Positions 14,352 through 19,097 of a DNA stretch of 19,097 bases are shown here, one piece after another. The stretch lies in the NCBI GenBank assembly GCA_044508265.1, contig JBIQIB010000086.1:1-19097 (forward strand). Direction: 5' to 3'. The notes below the pieces were generated by a model that made no database searches, was not told where the DNA came from, and worked only from the letters and a program-made list of their open reading frames with translations. The stretch is from JAEZDP01 sp044508265. GTDB taxonomy: Bacteria > Acidobacteriota > Vicinamibacteria > Vicinamibacterales > Vicinamibacteraceae. Made by a program: the position numbers and the translations under genes. The number at the start of each line of letters is the position of its first letter. Within the stretch, counting starts at the first letter, position 1.

Positions 14352-14365
14352 TCGGCGTGACGCGT

Positions 14366-14386
14366 CCACGCCGCGGACCGGCGTGG
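14366..14386 (+). repeat. 8-bp hairpin in the rpsD-rpoA gap (first)
   Basis: CCACGCCG (14366-14373) and CGGCGTGG (14379-14386) pair perfectly around a 5-nt loop. It lies about 15 nt after the rpsD stop. Confidence 0.6.
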
Positions 14387-14405
14387 CGCGGCGGGGACAT
14401 ACAGG

Positions 14406-14428
14406 ACGCGCGGCGGGACGTCGCGCGT
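14406..14428 (+). repeat. hairpin in the rpsD-rpoA gap (second)
   Basis: ACGCGCG (14406-14412) pairs with CGCGCGT (14422-14428); a further G-T and a C-G pair extend the stem to 9 bp with a 5-nt loop. With the stem at 14366-14386 it makes two consecutive structures in this 108-nt gap, without T-tracts. Confidence 0.55.
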
Positions 14429-14459
14429 GTTCAGGCTCAGTCAGGAAAGGACTACATCG

Positions 14460-15443
14460 ATGCTGTGGAAGGGGTTCCAGCGCCCGAAGCGCCTCGACGT
14501 CGACGCCACTTCGTTGACCGAACGGTTCGGGCGATTTTCCGCGCAGCCGTTCGAGCGCGGGTGGGGTACCACCATCGGCAACGCGATGCGTCGCGTGCTC
14601 CTGTCGTCAATCGAGGGCGCGGCCATCACCGCGGTCAAGATCGACGGCGTGCAGCACGAGTTCTCGCCCGTCGAAGGCGTGGTGGAAGACGCAACGGACA
14701 TCATCCTCAATCTCAAGCAGGTGCCGTTCAAGCTGCACGGCGACGAGACCAAGATGCTGTACGTGCGTGTCGACAAGCCCGGCCCGGTGCTCGCGCGTGA
14801 CATCGAGGTCGACCAGGACGTCGAGATCCTCGACCCGGAGGCGCACATCGCCACGGTGTCGGCCGGCGGCAAGCTCCACATGGAGATGCGCCTGAAGAAC
14901 GGGCGGGGGTACGTCTCGGCCGACCGCAACTTCGACGAGGACCTCGGCATCGGATGGATTCCGGTCGACTCGGTCCACTCGCCGATCAAGAAGGTCAACT
15001 ACCTCGTCGAGTCGGCACGCGTCGGGCAGAACACCGACTACGACAAGCTGACGCTCGAGGTGACGACGACCGGCTCGGTGACGCCGACGCAGGCCATCGA
15101 ACTGGCGGCGCACCTGCTGCGCGACCATCTCTTCATCTTCGGCGGCGACGACGACGATGACGAGGCCGTGGTGTCGGGCAACGAGACGCCGGCGACGCTG
15201 ACCGAGGAGAGCAACGAGCACCTCGACAAGAGCATCGAGGAACTCGAGCTGTCGGTCCGCTCGTACAACTGCCTCAAGAACGCCAGCATCCGTACCATCC
15301 GCGAGCTGGTGGCCAAGACCGAGAACGACCTGCTGAAGACCAAGAACTTCGGCCGGAAGTCGCTCAACGAGATCAAGGAGATCCTGGCGAGCATGGGGCT
15401 CAGCCTCGGCATGAACGTCGATCAGCCCGCCCGGCAGGACTAG
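14460..15443 (+). CDS. rpoA: DNA-directed RNA polymerase subunit alpha
   Basis: RNA polymerase alpha (327 aa, usual length). The N-terminal dimerisation domain shows GRFSAQPFERGWGTTIGNAM and RRVLLSSIEG with Arg44/Arg45. The C-terminal domain (about 258-318) keeps the residues that read UP elements and activators: Arg267, Asn270, Cys271, Gly298, Lys300 and Ser301. The linker begins with a run of five Asp (about 238-242) and is acidic. ATG 14460 is chosen over the in-frame ATG/GTG about 33 nt upstream because the family starts here and AAAGGA (14446-14451) is 8 nt upstream. Confidence 0.98.
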   Translation: MLWKGFQRPKRLDVDATSLTERFGRFSAQPFERGWGTTIGNAMRRVLLSSIEGAAITAVKIDGVQHEFSPVEGVVEDATDIILNLKQVPFKLHGDETKMLYVRVDKPGPVLARDIEVDQDVEILDPEAHIATVSAGGKLHMEMRLKNGRGYVSADRNFDEDLGIGWIPVDSVHSPIKKVNYLVESARVGQNTDYDKLTLEVTTTGSVTPTQAIELAAHLLRDHLFIFGGDDDDDEAVVSGNETPATLTEESNEHLDKSIEELELSVRSYNCLKNASIRTIRELVAKTENDLLKTKNFGRKSLNEIKEILASMGLSLGMNVDQPARQD

Positions 15444-15447
15444 GACC

Positions 15448-16014
15448 ATGAGACATCGAGTCGCCCATCGCAAGCTCGGACGCGTGACCGAGCATCGGAT
15501 CGCCCTCCTCCGCAACCAGGCGCAGGCGCTGCTGCGTCACGAGCGGATCGAGACGACGGTGCCGAAGGCCAAGGAACTGCGTCCGTACGTCGAGCGCCTC
15601 ATCACGATCGCCAAGCGCAGCCTCACCGCGCCGGGCGAGGTCGAGCAGCGCCGGATTCGACGGATGAACGCCGAGCGTCTGGTCTCGCGCGACCTGTCCG
15701 ACCAGAAGGTCGTGGCGAAGCTCTTCGACGCCATCGCTCCCCGCTACACGGAGCGTCCGGGCGGCTACACGCGCCTGCTGCGGCTCGGTCACCGCCGCGG
15801 CGACGCCGCCGAAGTCGCGCAAATCGAACTCGTCGGCAGCGAGTACGACCCGAACGCCGCCGAGGCGGGCGCCGAGGCCGCTCCCGCCGAGGAGCCGAAG
15901 TCGCTGCGCGGACGGGCTCGCGCCGCCGTGAAGAAGCTGCAGGAAGAGGGCGCGGCTGAGGACGGCGAGAAGCCGAAGCGCGCCCGCTCGTCGAAGAAGT
16001 CCGACGACGAGTAG
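15448..16014 (+). CDS. rplQ: 50S ribosomal protein L17 with long charged C-terminal tail
   Basis: Ribosomal protein L17 lies close to the tunnel exit. The core (about 1-130) shows MRHRVAHRKLGR, LRNQAQALLRHERIETTVPKAKELR split over 21-45, KVVAKLFDAIAPRYTERPGG and YTRLLRLGHRRGDAAEVAQIEL. The family is commonly 115-130 aa; here 58 more residues rich in Ala, Glu, Lys and Arg follow, probably disordered. AGGA at 15436-15439 lies 8 nt before the ATG. It is the last gene of the superoperon; a hairpin follows. Confidence 0.97.
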   Translation: MRHRVAHRKLGRVTEHRIALLRNQAQALLRHERIETTVPKAKELRPYVERLITIAKRSLTAPGEVEQRRIRRMNAERLVSRDLSDQKVVAKLFDAIAPRYTERPGGYTRLLRLGHRRGDAAEVAQIELVGSEYDPNAAEAGAEAAPAEEPKSLRGRARAAVKKLQEEGAAEDGEKPKRARSSKKSDDE

Positions 16015-16163
16015 CACACCCTCCTGACGGGCCACAGCCCGCGCGCGTCCTTCCGAGGCCGTGTGCGGGCTTTGCTCGTTCCGCTGTCGTCGCATCGCCG
16101 CGACACGCACCACCCGCACCACACACAGGCTGACCTTTTCCGGCTCCCGGCCGGCGTGTGTCC
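16015..16163. other. convergent intergenic region
   Basis: The 149 nt between the convergent rplQ and stress protein genes hold the plus-strand terminator (16036-16074). The rest shows a CA-rich stretch and a short CCGGC/GCCGG stem near 16140-16155 that lacks a T-tract on the minus-strand side. No gene or RNA was recognised. Confidence 0.5.
16036..16074 (+). terminator. probable terminator of the ribosomal superoperon
   Basis: AGCCCGCGCGC (16036-16046) pairs with GTGTGCGGGCT (16061-16071), 11 bp with two G-T pairs, followed by TT and a T-rich GCTCGTT stretch. It lies 22 nt after the rplQ stop and is the best rho-independent-like structure in the window. On the minus strand no T-tract follows, so it is not an obvious terminator for the stress protein gene. 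Confidence 0.6.
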
Positions 16164-17090
16164 TTACGCAGGCCTTACGTCAGCCGGCGCACGCGTCGTC
16201 AGGACGGGGCACGTCGCGCCCCGGACGACCTGCTGCGTGGTCGAGCCGAACAACGCCGCGCCGAGTCCGCCGCGACCCTGCATGCCCATCACGATGAGGT
16301 CGGCGCCGGCGTCGTCGGCGGCCTCGAGGATCTCGCGGTGTGCGCGGCCCACGGGCACCAGGGCGGTCGCCGGCACGGCGCCCTTGACCTCGCTGTCGAT
16401 GAGCGCCTGCAGCCGCTGGCGCGCCTCGTCAATCCGATGGGCGCGGTACTCCGGGACGTTGAACCGTACATGCGTGGGGGGCTCGTCCTCCACGAGCCAC
16501 TCGATGGCGTGCACCGCCGTGAGCGAGGCCCTGGCCTGGCGGGCGAGCGCCAGCGCGAAGCCGAAGGCCTGCAGCGACGCCTCCGAGAAGTCGACGGCGC
16601 ACAGGACGTGGCGCACGTGGACGTCGCTGGCAGACGCGGCCGGCATGTGCGGCGGCACCGTCAGCACCGGGCACGGCGCCTTGCGCAGGACCTTCTCGGC
16701 GATCGATCCGATCATGAACCGCTCGAATCCGCTGCGCCCATGCGTGCCCAACACCACGATGTCGGCCCGCTGTGCGACGGCCTGGTCGACGATGGCCGTC
16801 GCTGGGTCGCCGTCGACGATCTCGAGGGCCAGGTGCGGCGTCTCGGCGCCGGCGCGCGCGGCCGCGGCCTGCAGCGCCTCGCGCAGGACGTCGCGCGGCG
16901 GCGGGGGCATGACGTCGAACGCCACGTTGAAGCCCGCCATGCTGGCCGGCAGGGGAGCCGGTGGCGGCAGCACGTGCAGGACGGTGAGCCGCGCCTCGTA
17001 CCACCGCGCCAGCGCGGCGGCGTAGGTCAGCGGCGGCAGCGCGGCCTCGCTCAGGTCGGTCGGACAGAGGACGTGCGAGAAGGTGACCAC
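16164..17090 (-). CDS. tandem-domain universal stress protein (UspA family)
   Basis: A 308-aa protein with two UspA domains in tandem (about 1-147 and 158-299), soluble and cytoplasmic as far as can be seen. Each keeps the ATP-binding signature G-x2-G-x9-G-S: GTHG at 115-118 with Gly128-Ser129, and GMQG at 269-272 with Gly282-Ser283. Both also begin with a VLCPTDLSE/VLCAVDFSE type first strand, with the ATP-contacting Asp. Such proteins respond to stress or bind nucleotides; the exact role is not visible. The start is GTG at 17090, with GGAGG 7 nt upstream inside the preceding gene and only 2 nt after its stop, so the two are probably co-translated. Confidence 0.93.
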   Translation of the reverse strand: MVTFSHVLCPTDLSEAALPPLTYAAALARWYEARLTVLHVLPPPAPLPASMAGFNVAFDVMPPPPRDVLREALQAAAARAGAETPHLALEIVDGDPATAIVDQAVAQRADIVVLGTHGRSGFERFMIGSIAEKVLRKAPCPVLTVPPHMPAASASDVHVRHVLCAVDFSEASLQAFGFALALARQARASLTAVHAIEWLVEDEPPTHVRFNVPEYRAHRIDEARQRLQALIDSEVKGAVPATALVPVGRAHREILEAADDAGADLIVMGMQGRGGLGAALFGSTTQQVVRGATCPVLTTRAPADVRPA

Positions 17091-17092
17091 GT

Positions 17093-19097
17093 TCAGACCT
17101 CCGAAGGTTCGCCGTGCTCGACCTTCGCCTGCGCGACGATGCGCGCCTGCAGGTGCGCCGGCACCTCTTCGTAGTGGGAGTGGACCATGTGGTACGACCC
17201 GCGTCCGCCCGTCGCCGAGGTGAGGTGCTGCTCGTAGGTGAGCATCTCGGCCATCGGGACCAGGGCGTGGATGACCGTCGTCTGGCCCCTGGCCTCCATC
17301 CCGCTGATGCGGCCGCGACGGCCATTGAGGTCGCCCATCAGGTCGCCGGCAAAGTCGCTCGGCGCGTGCACCTCGACGCGCATCACGGGCTCGAGGAGCA
17401 CCGGACGCGCCCGCGTCATCGCGTCCCTGAAGGCGAGCGAGCCGGCCATCTTGAACGACAGCTCGTTGCTGTCGACCGGGTGGAACGACCCGTCGTAGAC
17501 GACCGCCTTGAAGTCGACGACCGGGTAGCCGGCGAGGAAGCCGCGCATCCGCGCGTCCTGGATGCCCTTCTCGATGGCCGGCACGAACTGGCGCGGGATG
17601 GCGCCGCCGAAGATCTCGTCGCCGAATGCGAAGTCCTCACCGCGCGGCAGCGGCTCGATGCGGATCTTGCAGTCGCCGAACTGCCCGTGGCCGCCCGTCT
17701 GCTTCTTGTGCCGGCCATGGGCTTCGGTACTCGCGGTGATGGTCTCGAGGTACGGAATCCGCGGCAGCTTGAGCGTGACGTCGACGCCGAAGCGCCGCTT
17801 CAGCTTCGCGACGGTGACCTCGAGATGGAGCTGGCCCTGGCCCGAGATGAGGTGCTCGTGCGTCCGCGGATCGCGGTCCGTCCTGATCGTGGGGTCTTCT
17901 TCCTGCAGCCGGTGCAGCGCCGTGCTGATCTTCTCTTCGTCGGCCCGGCTCTTCGGCTCGAGCGCATACGACATGAGCGGCTCGGCGAACGTGATCGGGG
18001 GCAGGCGGAGGTCTGAACCCTTCTCGGCCAGGGTGTCGCCCGTCTGCGTCTCCTTGAGCTTGGCGACCGCGCCGAGATCGCCCGCGTGCAGCACGGGCAC
18101 GGCTTGCTGCGTCTTGCCCTGGACGGTCAGGATGTGGCCCAGGCGCTCGGTCGCGTCCTTCCCGACGATGGCGAGCGACGTGTCGTCGCTCACGGTGCCT
18201 GTCACGACACGGAACAGCGAGATGCGTCCCGCGAACGGGTCGGCCACGGTCTTCCAGACGAACAGCCGTGCCGGCGCGGCGTCCGAGGCACTGACCTCCA
18301 CCGGTTGCCCGTCTGCCCCCTCGAGTGCGCGCAACGGCCGTTCTGCGGGCGAGGGCGCCAGGTCCACAAGCGCCGACAGCAGCACGTCGGAGCCCACGTT
18401 CTCGATGGCGGACGTGCAGTACACGGGAACGACGAGGCCTGCCCGCACCGCCTGACGAAGGCCGGCGATCAGCTCGTCGTCTGTCAGCGTGCCCTCCTCG
18501 AAGAACCGCTCCATCAGCTTGTCGTCGGCCTCGGCCACCATCTCGACCAGACGTTCGCGGGCCTCTCGCGCCTCGGCTTCCATCCCGGCAGGCACGGCTG
18601 CCGCCGTGCTCTTCCCGCTGTCATCGGCGTAGCTGTACGCCTGTTGGGTCAGCAGGTCGACGACGCCCCGGAACTCGCGCTCCGCGCCGATGGGCAGCGT
18701 GACCGGCACCACCGACCGTCCGAACACCTCCCGCAGATGCGCCACGACACGCCCGAGGTCGGCGCGTTCGCGGTCCATCCGGTTGACCACGATCAATCGC
18801 GGCAGGCCCTCGTCGGCGGCCATCGCCCACACGCGTTCGGTCTGCGCCTCGACGCCCGACACGGCGTCGACGACGACGAGCGCGGCGTCGGCGACGCGCA
18901 TGGCCGCGCCCGTCTCGCTCAGGAAGCTCCCGAACCCGGGCGTATCGATGAGGTTGATCTTGTGGTCGCGCCACGTCGCCCACGCGGGCGTCGCGGCCAG
19001 CGTGTGCTTGCGCGCGATGGCCTCGTCGTCGTAGTCGGTGGGCGCCGTGCCGTCGTCCACCTTGCCGAGGCGCGTCGTGGCGCCGGCCGTGTAGAGC
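17093..19097 (-). CDS. elongation factor G paralogue, EF-G-2/FusA2 type (5' end missing)
   Basis: About 667 residues are visible; the N-terminus with the P-loop lies beyond the window. Domain order is GTPase (G3 DTPG at visible 51-54, G4 NRMD at 105-108, SA of G5 near 229), domain II, domain III, domain IV with HKKQTGGHGQFGD and the tip DGSFHPVDSNELSFK (about 535-549), and domain V with GRRGRISGME. The switch I region reads KVDDGTAPTDYDDEAIARKH rather than the usual DWM.QE..RGITI, and G3 is DTPGFGSF with no histidine after DTPG, both known for EF-G-2-like paralogues such as Thermus EF-G-2. A GTG at 19060 is internal: the frame continues upstream as LYTAGATTRLGK. Canonical fusA is expected near tuf. 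The precise role of this paralogue is unclear. Confidence 0.88.
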   Translation of the reverse strand, partial: LYTAGATTRLGKVDDGTAPTDYDDEAIARKHTLAATPAWATWRDHKINLIDTPGFGSFLSETGAAMRVADAALVVVDAVSGVEAQTERVWAMAADEGLPRLIVVNRMDRERADLGRVVAHLREVFGRSVVPVTLPIGAEREFRGVVDLLTQQAYSYADDSGKSTAAAVPAGMEAEAREARERLVEMVAEADDKLMERFFEEGTLTDDELIAGLRQAVRAGLVVPVYCTSAIENVGSDVLLSALVDLAPSPAERPLRALEGADGQPVEVSASDAAPARLFVWKTVADPFAGRISLFRVVTGTVSDDTSLAIVGKDATERLGHILTVQGKTQQAVPVLHAGDLGAVAKLKETQTGDTLAEKGSDLRLPPITFAEPLMSYALEPKSRADEEKISTALHRLQEEDPTIRTDRDPRTHEHLISGQGQLHLEVTVAKLKRRFGVDVTLKLPRIPYLETITASTEAHGRHKKQTGGHGQFGDCKIRIEPLPRGEDFAFGDEIFGGAIPRQFVPAIEKGIQDARMRGFLAGYPVVDFKAVVYDGSFHPVDSNELSFKMAGSLAFRDAMTRARPVLLEPVMRVEVHAPSDFAGDLMGDLNGRRGRISGMEARGQTTVIHALVPMAEMLTYEQHLTSATGGRGSYHMVHSHYEEVPAHLQARIVAQAKVEHGEPSEV
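17098..17102 (-). promoter_or_regulatory. ribosome-binding site of the stress protein gene
   Basis: GGAGG on the minus strand, 7 nt before the GTG start at 17090, lies within the last codons of the EF-G-like gene. It supports the GTG start and operon coupling. Confidence 0.75.

Noticed and set aside
16063..17174. Plus-strand frames of 320 and 338 aa opposite the universal stress protein
   Set aside because: The minus-strand reading has two intact UspA domains with ATP signatures, while the plus-strand readings show no family features.
17114..18455. Plus-strand frames opposite the EF-G paralogue
   Set aside because: The minus strand encodes a clear EF-G with domain order intact; the plus frames are shadows.
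19058..19060. GTG codon as the start of the EF-G paralogue
   Set aside because: The frame stays open to the window edge and the upstream residues LYTAGATTRLGK match the family, so the gene is truncated by the window.

Overview
The window is a GC-rich (about two-thirds G+C by eye) bacterial chromosome segment. It carries the complete str-end/S10/spc/alpha ribosomal-protein superoperon on the plus strand, followed by a convergent pair of genes on the minus strand. The gene order is the classical bacterial one. The zinc-binding (C+) forms of S14, S4 and L36, the high GC and the codon usage fit a soil-type GC-rich phylum such as Acidobacteriota (Vicinamibacteria-like). That placement is inference; nothing in the window fixes the species.

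Layout. Positions 1-53 are the last codons of tuf (EF-Tu). The S10 part follows: rpsJ, rplC, rplD, rplW, rplB, rpsS, rplV, rpsC, rplP, rpmC, rpsQ (63-5389). The spc part is rplN, rplX, rplE, rpsN, rpsH, rplF, rplR, rpsE, rpmD, rplO, secY (5408-10953). Next come adk, map and infA (10963-12631), which all begin with non-ATG codons. The alpha part is rpmJ, rpsM, rpsK, rpsD, rpoA, rplQ (12659-16014). A GC-rich hairpin with a short T-rich trail at 16036-16074 probably ends the transcript. On the minus strand, a tandem-domain universal stress protein (16164-17090) lies directly downstream of, and is probably translationally coupled to, an EF-G paralogue of the EF-G-2/FusA2 type (17093 to beyond the window edge).

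How it works together. The plus-strand genes supply about half of the ribosomal proteins, the Sec translocon channel, RNA polymerase alpha, IF-1, the enzyme that trims initiator methionine and adenylate kinase. Their spacing is tight, with several stop/start overlaps (rplP/rpmC, rplX/rplE, adk/map), so most of the block is expected to be translated in a coupled way from one long mRNA. No gap longer than 150 bases lacks a gene.

No unknown system such as a defence island, CRISPR array, mobile element or novel gene cluster is visible. The points worth a second look are: GC-rich hairpins in nearly every intergenic gap longer than about 30 nt, several starting at or inside the upstream stop codon and some sharing sequence; a long structured rpsJ-rplC gap; an IF-1 with an atypical N-terminus and GTG start; and an EF-G-2 paralogue without the usual catalytic histidine, coupled to a stress protein.
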